Shown: positions 50,064 through 58,823 of the stretch, in pieces
Layout of the letters: every line of letters begins with the position of its first letter
Position numbering within the stretch: the stretch's first letter is position 1
NCBI GenBank assembly: GCA_001769855.1
Contig: MEPP01000023.1
Location: forward strand, 11,978-75,977
From: Bdellovibrionales bacterium GWA2_49_15
GTDB taxonomy: Bacteria; Bdellovibrionota; Bacteriovoracia; Bacteriovoracales; Bacteriovoracaceae
Length of the DNA: 64,000 nucleotides
Reading direction: 5' to 3'
Notes under the pieces: model-generated
The model's database searches: none
What the model was told of the DNA's origin: nothing
What the model saw: the letters and a program-made list of their open reading frames with translations, nothing else
Translations under genes and position numbers: made by a program

Positions 50064-52213
50064 ACCGGAGAGATTTCGATCTTCTTGTAGTGACCATTAC
50101 CGAGTGAAGTCGTTTTGACTTGCTTATCATTGCCAAGAGTTTGATGAATAATGCGACGATCCCGAGGTCCCATGGCATTTAAAACCACAGGTCGTTTCTT
50201 GTCCAATACCTTCTGCTTCATTCGCAGCGCGAGTTCCTCTAAGCGTTTATCACTTGGGCCTTCTCTGCGCGGAGCATGTCCATTACCGTTGCCGCGGAAT
50301 TCGCGCTGATCGTTTTGTGCTTGAGCGCGAACATTTGACTGCCCATTGCAGGTAAAATCAATCCGAAAGTCCTTGTGGATATGGGCCTTTTTTATAAAGT
50401 ATTTTCGGGTTAAAAATTCTAAGGCCTCCAGGAGATCAAAGCGGTTTTGCGTGAGCAATTCCTCATCGGTTCCTACTAAATCCACGACCAGCTGATCTTT
50501 TTTGTAGGTGATACTATGTGACAGCTCTAAGCTGGCCAGCTCCAACACTTTATCCAAGAAAGTTTGGGCCATGACTTCATAATTGGGGCTATAGCTAAAC
50601 TTATACTTATTTTCTCTTTTTCCAAAAAGGCCAAAAAAAGCGCGTTTACCTTTTTCAAGAATCTCATGGGATACCAAATCTTTACTTTCGAGACCCATTT
50701 TCGTCATGGCCTCTTTCAAGGCGGCATCAAAATTTGAAGAGGTAATAATAACTTCATTGCATTGGCTTTCCTGATTGGGCGTGAAAGCAGGTTTTTTAGG
50801 GATGATTCCAGATGGACCAACGGGTTTCACAGCGATCTCCTTCGGTTTAGTGAACGCCGGGCCTTTAGCGTTAATTAATTGGGGGGCGGATGTGACAGGT
50901 TGTGGACGACTGGAGACGGGAGGTCTTTTGTTTCGATCCCTTCCATTGTCTCGCATCGGAGGCCTTTGGCGATCGCGACGAAAATCATCATTATCCTGCT
51001 CAAACTCGCGTTCGCGCAGTCTAGGGCGTGACCCTATATTGCGAACGATGTCACTTTCTTCGACATGCTGAACCGGGATTTTGGCCTTAATGAATTCCTC
51101 AATTGGCCCGAGGAATTCGGTGTCATTATATCCACATAAACTAATAGCTCGACCATCTTTACCTGCACGTCCAGTGCGACCAATCCTATGCACGTAGTTG
51201 GAAGCATCCTGTGGCAAATCATAGTTAATAACGAGACTGACATCGACGATATCGAGGCCTCTCGCCGCCACATCGGTGCAGATTAGAAGATTTATTTTTT
51301 TGGCGCGGAAATCGGCCATTAGTTTTGTGCGTTTCGATTGGTCGAGGTCGCCGGAAATGGCCCTGACCCTGAAATTTAAACCAAGCTCCGGTCGTTTTTG
51401 GCTCAGCATCTCAAGCCACGAGGCGACCACGTGAGTTTCTGATTTGGTATTACAAAAAATCATTCCGTACGTTTCGGGATATTTTTTTAAGATTCCCACC
51501 AGCACGGACATCTTCTCACCATCACCGACGTGAATGAGTGACTGGTTGATTTGATCGACAACAATATTATCTTTAGAAAGATTAATCTCGATGGGTTTTG
51601 CACCAAAATTATAGGCGGTGTGAAGTACATCGAAGTTATTCGTGGCCGAGAACATGAGAATCTGCCGTTCACGTGGCAGCTTGCTTAAGATAAAACTAAT
51701 GTCATCCTTAAAACCCATATCGAAAAGGCGATCAGCTTCGTCAAAGATAATTCCCACCACATTATTGAATTTCAGAACTCTTTGCTTGTAGAGATCGATG
51801 AGCCTACCAGGCGTGGCCACGAGAAAATGCACGCCATTTTTTGTTTCGTCCTTCTGCTTCTGTGTGTCCTCACCACCAATGATCAGGGCCACACGAATAC
51901 CTAACTTCTCGCCAAATTTTTTTATCACCGAGCAGGTTTGGTGGGCCAGCTCGCGGGTCGGCGACATCACAAGATAGAGTGCCGATTCCGGCTCAGGATT
52001 TTTATTGGTCGTGAGAATATGTTGGAGCAGCGGAATCGCAAATGCAGCCGTCTTACCACTCCCTGTCTCCGCCATGGCAAAGAGATCATGCCCTTCGAGC
52101 ACGTGCTGGAAAGACAGCACCTGAATTTGTGTGGGCACAAGAAAGTTATTGCCCGTAAGAATATTCATTAAGTCTGGTTGGAGATTAAAATCCTGAAAAG
52201 TTTTTTCGGTCAT
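50060..52213 (-). CDS. DEAD-box RNA helicase fused to a Jag/KhpB-like RNA-binding module
   Basis: A 717-residue two-part protein. Residues 1-385 are a complete DEAD-box helicase core: AETGSGKT (48-55), PTRELA (85-90), TPGR (134-137), DEAD (158-161), SAT (189-191), ARGLD (317-321) and HRIGRTGR (342-349). A basic, low-complexity linker follows (about 390-480). The C-terminal 225 residues match Jag/KhpB: a Jag_N-like segment (about 494-540), a KH-like domain (about 547-625) whose GxxG loop is lost, and an R3H motif (R686-x3-H690, then TTSLGNG). Jag normally stands alone beside yidC. RNA unwinding targeted by an RNA-binding tail is the likely job. It ends in a shared CTAG stop. Confidence 0.85.
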   Translation of the reverse strand: MTEKTFQDFNLQPDLMNILTGNNFLVPTQIQVLSFQHVLEGHDLFAMAETGSGKTAAFAIPLLQHILTTNKNPEPESALYLVMSPTRELAHQTCSVIKKFGEKLGIRVALIIGGEDTQKQKDETKNGVHFLVATPGRLIDLYKQRVLKFNNVVGIIFDEADRLFDMGFKDDISFILSKLPRERQILMFSATNNFDVLHTAYNFGAKPIEINLSKDNIVVDQINQSLIHVGDGEKMSVLVGILKKYPETYGMIFCNTKSETHVVASWLEMLSQKRPELGLNFRVRAISGDLDQSKRTKLMADFRAKKINLLICTDVAARGLDIVDVSLVINYDLPQDASNYVHRIGRTGRAGKDGRAISLCGYNDTEFLGPIEEFIKAKIPVQHVEESDIVRNIGSRPRLREREFEQDNDDFRRDRQRPPMRDNGRDRNKRPPVSSRPQPVTSAPQLINAKGPAFTKPKEIAVKPVGPSGIIPKKPAFTPNQESQCNEVIITSSNFDAALKEAMTKMGLESKDLVSHEILEKGKRAFFGLFGKRENKYKFSYSPNYEVMAQTFLDKVLELASLELSHSITYKKDQLVVDLVGTDEELLTQNRFDLLEALEFLTRKYFIKKAHIHKDFRIDFTCNGQSNVRAQAQNDQREFRGNGNGHAPRREGPSDKRLEELALRMKQKVLDKKRPVVLNAMGPRDRRIIHQTLGNDKQVKTTSLGNGHYKKIEISPV

Positions 52214-52384
52214 AGGCTAACAACGCATGGTATAACATATCGATTTTTCACAAGACTTGAATCTATATACCCAACCAATTTGTGTCAAGAAATAGTCCAA
52301 GACTTTGTGGCCCATTAATGAGGCACTTTTGGCCTTAATCCGCGTCTTAAAGCGTTGCCAAAATGCTTAATTACGGGGACTTAG

Positions 52385-52468
52385 ATGGATCGCACTTCTC
52401 CCGAACATTTTATCTTAAAATATCCGAAGAGGGAGAGACGACTCTGCGGAGACGTGTGTCCTGATTAA
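52385..52468 (+). CDS. Possible 27-residue small ORF in the leader of the membrane gene
   Basis: ATG at 52385 with GGGGA 5 bases upstream, running 27 codons to TAA at 52466-52468, 12 bases before the next ATG. The peptide is basic and contains two Cys. It could be a leader peptide or chance; conservation is unknown. Confidence 0.2.
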   Translation: MDRTSPEHFILKYPKRERRLCGDVCPD

Positions 52469-52480
52469 GAGTGGTTAAAT

Positions 52481-53152
52481 ATGGGCATTGCTCAGCTCTT
52501 GAAGATTATCGGCCCGGTGAAGCTAATTTTATTGGCCCTGTTTGTGATTTTGCCTTGTATCGAGCTGCTTGATGGACGGTTTGGGCTTGAAGATATTTTC
52601 TCCGTCGTCGTGCTTTTTCTGCTTATCAACGATCTGATCCACGATATTCGAAAAGTCTTTGTTCCCAAGGTAAATTTGAATGTTCAGAGCGACACCAGTG
52701 ATTTTTGGGACAACATTCGAAGCGCGACATTTTTAAAGGCCGGTCCACTTTCAGATTTCTTTTATCTGCGCAAGGGAGGGTTTCGCATCCGCGAAGTTCT
52801 TAATCAGGATGCAACTGGGCGGCCGTTGCTCAGTTCATCAGTTGAAAGTCAGTTGCAATTCTCTCATCCACCCCGTCCGCAAATTCACTCGATTGCGATC
52901 AAAAGGGATCGGAGCTTAAAGCAGAGAATGAACATGGTCTTTGCGGCAATGTGTAGTATTCCTTGGATTATGGATTGGTTTATTCTCGGACAGGACGTGC
53001 AAAATAAGATCTTTTTGTTATGCATGATGGCCTGGTCCATGGCGATTCTTGGCGTGAGCCTGCGAGAGTATCGATTTAAAAAACTGAAGTTGGTCTACTA
53101 CAATTTAGCATTCTGGACTTTTATCGTATCCGCGCTTGCATGGTCTTCTTAA
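52481..53152 (+). CDS. Small multi-pass membrane protein of unknown function
   Basis: A 223-residue protein with hydrophobic segments near 14-30, 36-55, 150-165, 175-192 and 203-222, and a soluble loop (about 60-145). No known family seen. A 270-base leader with the small ORF precedes it. It converges on the ExbD-type gene with a 3-base gap. Confidence 0.65.
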   Translation: MGIAQLLKIIGPVKLILLALFVILPCIELLDGRFGLEDIFSVVVLFLLINDLIHDIRKVFVPKVNLNVQSDTSDFWDNIRSATFLKAGPLSDFFYLRKGGFRIREVLNQDATGRPLLSSSVESQLQFSHPPRPQIHSIAIKRDRSLKQRMNMVFAAMCSIPWIMDWFILGQDVQNKIFLLCMMAWSMAILGVSLREYRFKKLKLVYYNLAFWTFIVSALAWSS

Positions 53153-53155
53153 AAT

Positions 53156-53677
53156 CTAATCTTGAATCGCACCCATAACCACGAATTTGTACTTCAGATA
53201 ACCGGCCTGGGCCGAGGTGTGCAGTAACTTTTTGATGTAATTATATTTGATTGTCCGATCAATCATCAAGTTGACGACTCCCGTAAATTTTTGAGCTTGC
53301 GGGCTGGCCTTCTCTAATCTGTTAACCATATTTTTCTTCTTCATCAGCTCATTATAGAGTGGGATAATTCTTCTCTTGTCCTGATCATAGATGCTGATAT
53401 TGGCAGATTTATTAATATCGTAGATGACCTTATCATCGACCCAGATCGTGGTGGGAGAGACCTGTACGCTAACACCCGTGGTATTTAAGTTTGATGACTC
53501 CGATTTGGGCAGGGTGATTCCAGGAGGGACATTGATTGTAACGCCGGAGCTGTTATAACTTTTAAGCAGAAATACCAGGAGAATGACAATGACGTCGAGT
53601 AGGGAAGTGATGTCAAGGTCAACAATCGCGATGCGATGTTTGTATCCTCTTTTGCGAATGGAGCGAGCATTTCTCAT
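53156..53677 (-). CDS. ExbD/TolR-type protein (second of two)
   Basis: A 173-residue ExbD/TolR-family subunit. A single N-terminal membrane segment DITSLLDVIVILLVFLL carries the ion-binding Asp, and a periplasmic domain follows. It is the third gene of an ExbB-ExbD-ExbD operon, 9 bases after the other ExbD. The start has no strong ribosome site. It would form a stator complex with ExbB. Confidence 0.82.
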   Translation of the reverse strand: MRNARSIRKRGYKHRIAIVDLDITSLLDVIVILLVFLLKSYNSSGVTINVPPGITLPKSESSNLNTTGVSVQVSPTTIWVDDKVIYDINKSANISIYDQDKRRIIPLYNELMKKKNMVNRLEKASPQAQKFTGVVNLMIDRTIKYNYIKKLLHTSAQAGYLKYKFVVMGAIQD

Positions 53678-53686
53678 AAGATTAAA

Positions 53687-54220
53687 CTAGCTTTGAATGT
53701 TTCCAAAAATTATTTCTGCAAAAAGTGCCTTAAGCCGTTTTTCTTGACCCGTTTTGTCTTTTACATAAAACTCGGGATCTGTTTTTCGAAGGAGTCTGAT
53801 CTCATCCATAATTTGTACCAGTGTTTCATAAGGAAGATCGATCTCGGGTTCAAGGATGGCCATGGTTTCCTTGGGGTATTTTTTCTTGAGGGCGAGCAAG
53901 CTGTCATGAAGCGTGCTGAGGTCATAATCTTTAGGATTCAGCTTGCGGATATTTTTAAGCAGGGTCATGGGCAGCCCGGTTAGAATTTGGATCTCTGTTT
54001 CAGTCACGCGGATGGTGAGCGCTAGCGGCTTCTCTTTATTTTCCGGTTGCGTGTTCTCAGAAAAAAAAGGCACGTCGCTGGGAATCTCAAAAATCTTGAT
54101 AAAACTTGCAGACATCAATAAAAAGAAAATAAAGATAAACACGCTGTCCATGATTGGGACAAGATCGGGGCGTGGTAATTTGCCGCGCATAAGCGCGCGG
54201 CGACTTGGTTTTTTATACAT
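53687..54220 (-). CDS. ExbD/TolR-type protein (first of two)
   Basis: A 177-residue ExbD/TolR-like protein. The N-terminus is basic (KKPSRRALMRGKLPRP), then DLVPIMDSVFIFIFFLLMSASF with the membrane Asp, then a periplasmic domain with helical repeats. It starts 3 bases after the ExbB stop and so is co-translated. It differs in length and sequence from the second ExbD, so the two are not recent copies. Confidence 0.8.
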   Translation of the reverse strand: MYKKPSRRALMRGKLPRPDLVPIMDSVFIFIFFLLMSASFIKIFEIPSDVPFFSENTQPENKEKPLALTIRVTETEIQILTGLPMTLLKNIRKLNPKDYDLSTLHDSLLALKKKYPKETMAILEPEIDLPYETLVQIMDEIRLLRKTDPEFYVKDKTGQEKRLKALFAEIIFGNIQS

Positions 54221-54223
54221 GTT

Positions 54224-54880
54224 CTACTTTACATCCTTTTTTGTACCCAGCAGATCCATCAGCTTTACAGAAAATTCGTCAATCTCATTGATAATCTTCT
54301 CGGCTTTCGAAGTTAAAAAACCATGAATCATCATGATAGAGATGGCTGACAGCAGGCCTAAAAAAGTCGTGTTCATGGCAACCGCAATACCATTGGCCAG
54401 GAGTTCCGCTTTCTGTGCAGGGTCTGCCGCAGAAACCGCTGCAAATGATGACATGAGGCCTTGAATAGTTCCCAAGAGTCCGAACAGGGTGGATACCTGG
54501 GCCAGCAAATTGAGATAGCTCATGCGCGTTTCAATTTTTGGTATGACTTCCAACGCTGTAGCGTCGATGGCATTTTGAATTTGTTCTGTCGTCTGATTGG
54601 CCCGCTTCAGTCCACTCTTTAACACCCGCGGCAGAAGCGCATCTGTTCCGCTGCAAACTCGAATAGCGCCTTGGACATCGTTGGAGAGCACATGTCGTTG
54701 AATTTCATTCATGAACGAGCTGCCATCAACATCATATTTGAAACTTAACTTGGACAAGCGCTCAAGGGCGATAGCAATTCCGATGGCCCACAGAAACAAG
54801 ATGACCCACATGAAGATGCCACCAGCAATCATAAAGTGGGCAATAGTACCAAATAAACTTGTGATTAATGACCCTTCCAT
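54224..54880 (-). CDS. ExbB/TolQ/MotA-type proton channel subunit
   Basis: A 218-residue ExbB/TolQ protein. It has three membrane helices (about 13-36, 125-148 and 165-188) and the conserved NLLAQVSTLFGLLGTIQGLMSSF and NTTFLGLLSAISIM segments. AGGAGA precedes the ATG at 54880. It heads an operon with two ExbD-type genes, the same subunit set as AglRQS gliding motors (one TolQ, two TolR). It could also serve TonB- or Tol-like systems; no TonB, TolA or Pal gene is near. Confidence 0.88.
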   Translation of the reverse strand: MEGSLITSLFGTIAHFMIAGGIFMWVILFLWAIGIAIALERLSKLSFKYDVDGSSFMNEIQRHVLSNDVQGAIRVCSGTDALLPRVLKSGLKRANQTTEQIQNAIDATALEVIPKIETRMSYLNLLAQVSTLFGLLGTIQGLMSSFAAVSAADPAQKAELLANGIAVAMNTTFLGLLSAISIMMIHGFLTSKAEKIINEIDEFSVKLMDLLGTKKDVK

Positions 54881-55006
54881 GTGTATTGGTCTCCTGCAAA
54901 TGTGATGGAACTTGATTTTATTCTAAATTATTTTAAGAACTTACAGGAAAAATCTTTTTACACAGGCAAGGAGTATCAAAGAATGTAAAACAGGGGATTA
55001 AAATAC

Positions 55007-55591
55007 TCAGGAAAAAATACTGGCCTCAATACCTTCGATCAAAATGTGGATAATCTTGATGTGAACTTCCTGGATGCGGTCTGACCACTTTTTTCCTTTC
55101 ACAATGATGGGAATATCCACCAGGTTTTTGAGCTGGCCTCCGTCTTTACCCAGGAGGCCGACAACTGACATTTGCTTTTGCTTGGCCATCTGAACAGCGT
55201 TGACAATATTCTTGGACTGGCCGGAGGTTGAAATCGCCAGCAAGATGTCGCCAGGAGCGCCCCAGGCCTCAATATATTTCGCAAAAACCTGATCCCCACC
55301 AAAATCGTTGGTGACACAGGACATATGAGCAGGATCATTAATCGCCATGGCCTTGAGGGCCCGCCGATTTTCACGAAAACGACCAGTCAATTCTTCTGCA
55401 AAGTGTGTTGCGTCACAAAGAGAGCCGCCATTCCCACAGCTGAAAATGGCATTGCCTTTTTTAAGTGCATCAGACATTTGGATTGTGGCCGCTTTAATGC
55501 TGGCAATATTCGCCGGTTCGCCGGCAAACTCGTCGAATACCTTTTTGGTTTCCGAAAAAGAACTGAGAATCAAAGTATCAAGATTTGGCAT
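55007..55591 (-). CDS. gmhA: Phosphoheptose isomerase
   Basis: A 194-residue SIS-domain enzyme that converts sedoheptulose-7-phosphate to D-glycero-manno-heptose-7-phosphate for LPS core. IFSCGNGGSLCDATHFAEELTGRFRENRRALKAM (about 48-82) is the GmhA signature, with STSGQSKN (about 118-125) and a C-terminal QEVHIKIIHILIEGIE. It lies 8 bases after trxA. Presence of gmhA supports an LPS with heptose. Confidence 0.92.
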   Translation of the reverse strand: MPNLDTLILSSFSETKKVFDEFAGEPANIASIKAATIQMSDALKKGNAIFSCGNGGSLCDATHFAEELTGRFRENRRALKAMAINDPAHMSCVTNDFGGDQVFAKYIEAWGAPGDILLAISTSGQSKNIVNAVQMAKQKQMSVVGLLGKDGGQLKNLVDIPIIVKGKKWSDRIQEVHIKIIHILIEGIEASIFS

Positions 55592-55599
55592 GGACCGAA

Positions 55600-55923
55600 T
55601 TAGACCAACTCTTCGAGAGTCTTTTTGATTTCTTCTTTAGGTTGAACGCCGACCAAAGTTTTGGCGGCTTTGCCGTCTTTAAAGAAAATCATTGTAGGGA
55701 TACCGCGAATGCCAAACTTAGTAGCGATATCGCCATTTTCGTCCACATTTAGTTTAACGATGGTTGCCTTGGCACCAACTTCTTTGGCAACTTCATCCAA
55801 TACTGGTCCCAAAGCACGACAAGGACCGCACCATTCGGCCCAGAAGTCCACGAGTACTGGCACTTTTGAATTGATAACCATGGAATCGAAACTTGCTTGA
55901 TCAACCTTATTGACGAGACCCAT
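55600..55923 (-). CDS. trxA: Thioredoxin
   Basis: A 107-residue thioredoxin with FWAEWCGPCRALGPVLDE (WCGPC redox site about residues 31-35), a cis-Pro IRGIPTMIFFKDG, and the usual length. AAGGAGAG precedes the ATG. It is a general thiol-disulfide reductant in the cytoplasm. It is co-transcribed with gmhA. Confidence 0.97.
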   Translation of the reverse strand: MGLVNKVDQASFDSMVINSKVPVLVDFWAEWCGPCRALGPVLDEVAKEVGAKATIVKLNVDENGDIATKFGIRGIPTMIFFKDGKAAKTLVGVQPKEEIKKTLEELV

Positions 55924-56092
55924 TTTTTCTCTCCTTAGAATAAGCGCACAAAGTTGCCGGACATATTTTTTATTACATTAAACTTGTCCTGTATAGGATT
56001 GTTATCACCCATTTAATTTGCGTTACGCAAAAATTTCCTCTTTGGTTTAATGGGAAAGTATCATTAGAATGGATATAAGCAGTTAATATTTT

Positions 56093-56593
56093 ATGAAAAA
56101 TCAAAAATACCTTTTGGGTAATGCTCTTCGAGTGGCCCGTCTTTCGCGGTTAATAGCTAAGGCCATTGATCTTTTTATTGTACTAATTTTGTCTGTATTT
56201 TTTTTCCCGTTTGGAATTTTATTTGCAGTTTTTTATCTCATTATTTGCGACTCTCTGCAGGGCGGGCAATCCGTAGGAAAAAAAATAATTGGTTTCAAAG
56301 TTATTTCCCTGCAAGATGGCACCACCTGCTCCGTGCGACAGTCCTTCATTCGCAATCTCCCTCTCACAATTCCTGTTTTTATGGCGATCATTCCTTTTTG
56401 GGGTTGGATTATCGCAATCGCCATCGGTATTCCTTTAACGTTGCTGGAAGTCTACCTCTTGTACAAGTTAGATTCGGGCCATCGGCTTGGCGATGTCATG
56501 GCCGACACAACCGTGATTGCCAATGACGGTCAGAAGCTGGCATTGAAAACTAAAAAAGACAGTTGGTTTGATCATCAACGACAAAATATCTAA
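56093..56593 (+). CDS. RDD-family membrane protein
   Basis: A 166-residue integral protein with three or four membrane helices. RLIAKAIDLFIVLILSV (the R..D pattern), then CDSLQGGQSVGKKIIGFKVI (GxSxGKK) and GHRLGDVMADTTVI are typical RDD-family segments. Function unknown; some members are transport- or osmolyte-linked. No ribosome site is seen. It converges on the glycosyltransferase gene with shared CTAA. Confidence 0.85.
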   Translation: MKNQKYLLGNALRVARLSRLIAKAIDLFIVLILSVFFFPFGILFAVFYLIICDSLQGGQSVGKKIIGFKVISLQDGTTCSVRQSFIRNLPLTIPVFMAIIPFWGWIIAIAIGIPLTLLEVYLLYKLDSGHRLGDVMADTTVIANDGQKLALKTKKDSWFDHQRQNI

Positions 56594-58023
56594 GGTCCCA
56601 GAACTATTTTGCCATCATAAACATTATCTTCTGCATAAAGAATTTCAAAGGACTTGTCTTGTGTTGGGGCGGTGCTAAGGCTTGCAGGTTCAAGATTTCT
56701 TAGTAAGTTTATGGCGTGGGGAAACCAGTGTGGATTTTCGGCCTTCGATATCCACTGATGGGTGCTGCCGTATTTATTTAGCTCGGTTGCAACTTCCACT
56801 TGGTTTTCCAGGGTCGCTCCGTAATGGAGAGAGCGAGTCCCGTGTCGATGGTGCAAGAGGATCATGATGCTTATAAGGGAGACGAACATGATCGCTCCAT
56901 GAATATAAAACAGTTTTCTTATCCAAGTCCGGTTCCATAATGCATTTAAAGCAATATTAAGAAGGACAAAATACAAAAACCAGGCGGAGTTATAGTAATG
57001 GGGATCGGAACGTAAATTTTTTAAAAAACTGAGAGAAATAAAGGCCACGAACCATGTGAGGCACACAAAGGCAAGGTGATCTTCAAAGTCAAACTGGGCC
57101 TTTATTTTAACTTTTTGGTAGCAAGCTTTAAACGACCTAAAGATGCCATAAATCGGGAGAAGAATAATCCATCCGGTAAGAGATAAGAAAAAATCCGGAA
57201 TGGGGGCCAGCCATCTTTTCCCAAGGAAGTAATAAAAACCATGCAAAGAAAAAAACTGACCGCCATAGAAAGGAAAAAAGAATGATCGAACTGATCCGGT
57301 AAAATGAGATGAGGAGGAGAGTTCTGGAAGTGTGATCAGGTAATACACGTAATCTTTCATAAAAAAAGAGACGCATAGGGCGAGTAACAAAATCTTTTTC
57401 CAGTTCTGGCACAAGAACTGTCTGTTAAAAACAATGAGATGAATGGTGACTGCCGCAATAAACGGTAGCGACATAAGATGAACCTGAAAGGCTGCGGCAA
57501 GGCAAAACACCGTAATCGAAAGCCAGCCAAAATGACGGGTTTTAAAGAAGTAAAAATAGGCGACAAATCCCCAAAGGGTGAGCGTAATATTGAGGCAATT
57601 ATCCCAGAGACTTCGACCATAAAACCACAGGAAAGGACTGACAAAGATGAGCACAGCGGTGTGAAAGTTCCAACGGGGGAGCAGACGAAAAAAATAATAG
57701 ATGCCCAGGGCATTGGCAAAAAAAACTAATAAAGTTTTGAGGAAGGCCAGAACATAGATATTGTGAGTCACAAAGAGCAAGGCCCGGTAAAACCATATGG
57801 GCACGGGACCATACTGAAGACCTTTCGTGCCCATTAATCCCAAAGTGAAAAAATCACCCTGCTCGTTGGCCTTGAGGGCAATATTCAGAAGTAATGGCTC
57901 GTCATTGATAAAGGGAGTATCACCGATCCACAAGAGCGAACAAATCATGCCAAGCGCTAAATAAAGGAGTTGAAACTGAAATGTTGAGATAGACACATTT
58001 GAGGGTTTTTGCGAGACTTCCAC
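56590..58023 (-). CDS. GT-C-type membrane glycosyltransferase (PMT/ArnT-like)
   Basis: A 477-residue protein with about 10 or more membrane segments. Its first loop has DTPFINDEPLLLNIALKANEQGDF, fitting the acidic catalytic loop of GT-C enzymes, and TKGLQYGPVPIW. It uses a polyprenyl-phosphate sugar donor to modify a lipid or protein in the periplasm. A GT2 dolichol-phosphate-sugar synthase-like gene starts 38 bases away on the other strand and may make the donor. The substrate is unknown. Confidence 0.78.
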   Translation of the reverse strand: MEVSQKPSNVSISTFQFQLLYLALGMICSLLWIGDTPFINDEPLLLNIALKANEQGDFFTLGLMGTKGLQYGPVPIWFYRALLFVTHNIYVLAFLKTLLVFFANALGIYYFFRLLPRWNFHTAVLIFVSPFLWFYGRSLWDNCLNITLTLWGFVAYFYFFKTRHFGWLSITVFCLAAAFQVHLMSLPFIAAVTIHLIVFNRQFLCQNWKKILLLALCVSFFMKDYVYYLITLPELSSSSHFTGSVRSFFFPFYGGQFFSLHGFYYFLGKRWLAPIPDFFLSLTGWIILLPIYGIFRSFKACYQKVKIKAQFDFEDHLAFVCLTWFVAFISLSFLKNLRSDPHYYNSAWFLYFVLLNIALNALWNRTWIRKLFYIHGAIMFVSLISIMILLHHRHGTRSLHYGATLENQVEVATELNKYGSTHQWISKAENPHWFPHAINLLRNLEPASLSTAPTQDKSFEILYAEDNVYDGKIVLGP

Positions 58024-58061
58024 CGGCCCATCTATCCTTTACAAATTGTATTTGAGGTCAC

Positions 58062-58823
58062 ATGAAACTCAGTATTGTTATACCAATCTATAACGAAAGT
58101 GCCACGCTTTGTCAGCTAGTTGATAAGGTCTGCGACGCCGCAGTTAAAATTGCGTCTAAAATTGACACTTTTGAAATCGTAATGGTCGATGATTGTTCCG
58201 ACGATGGAAGTCGGGCGTTACTGCAGGAGCACTTTTCTAATCGCCCAAATTTTAAAGTCCTTTTTCAGAAATTTAATCAAGGAAAAGGCGCAGCCCTGTG
58301 TGCCGGGATAGCCAAGACCGATGGAGATATCGTCTTAATCCAGGATGCTGATTTGGAATACGATCCGTCAGATTACCCGGTCCTTCTCGGGCCTATTTTA
58401 AGCAAGAGGGCCGATGTGGTTTACGGATCGAGATTTAAAGGTGATATCTCGCGCGTTCTCTACTATTACCATTATCTCGGCAATCAATTTTTAACCTTAA
58501 TGTCCAATATCTTTACCAATCTTAATCTCTCCGACATGGAAACCTGTTACAAAGTGTTTCGAGGCCCCATCATTCGGCAAATGATCATTACCTCCAAGCG
58601 TTTTGGAGTAGAGCCTGAGATGACCGCAAAAATCGCTAAGATCAAAGGGATTCGAATCTATGAAGTCCCTATCTCTTACTTCGGCCGTACGTATGATGAG
58701 GGAAAGAAAATTGGTTGGAAAGATGGTGTATCTGCTATTTGGAGCATTCTTAAATATAATGTTTTTACCTCCCTTGAAAATTCGTTCTCGACCATCCCGA
58801 AGATTGAAGATGTTTCTAAATGA
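58062..58823 (+). CDS. Family 2 glycosyltransferase (polyprenyl-phosphate sugar synthase-like)
   Basis: A 253-residue GT2 enzyme with the GT-A fold: LSIVIPIYNES (3-13), IVMVDDCSDDGS (about 40-50), FNQGKGAALCAGI, IVLIQDADLEYDP (DxD) and a METCYKVFRG acceptor segment. It lacks C-terminal membrane helices. It resembles dolichol-phosphate mannose synthase, so it may make polyprenyl-phosphate sugar for the adjacent GT-C enzyme. It overlaps polA by 4 bases (ATGA). Confidence 0.88.
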   Translation: MKLSIVIPIYNESATLCQLVDKVCDAAVKIASKIDTFEIVMVDDCSDDGSRALLQEHFSNRPNFKVLFQKFNQGKGAALCAGIAKTDGDIVLIQDADLEYDPSDYPVLLGPILSKRADVVYGSRFKGDISRVLYYYHYLGNQFLTLMSNIFTNLNLSDMETCYKVFRGPIIRQMIITSKRFGVEPEMTAKIAKIKGIRIYEVPISYFGRTYDEGKKIGWKDGVSAIWSILKYNVFTSLENSFSTIPKIEDVSK

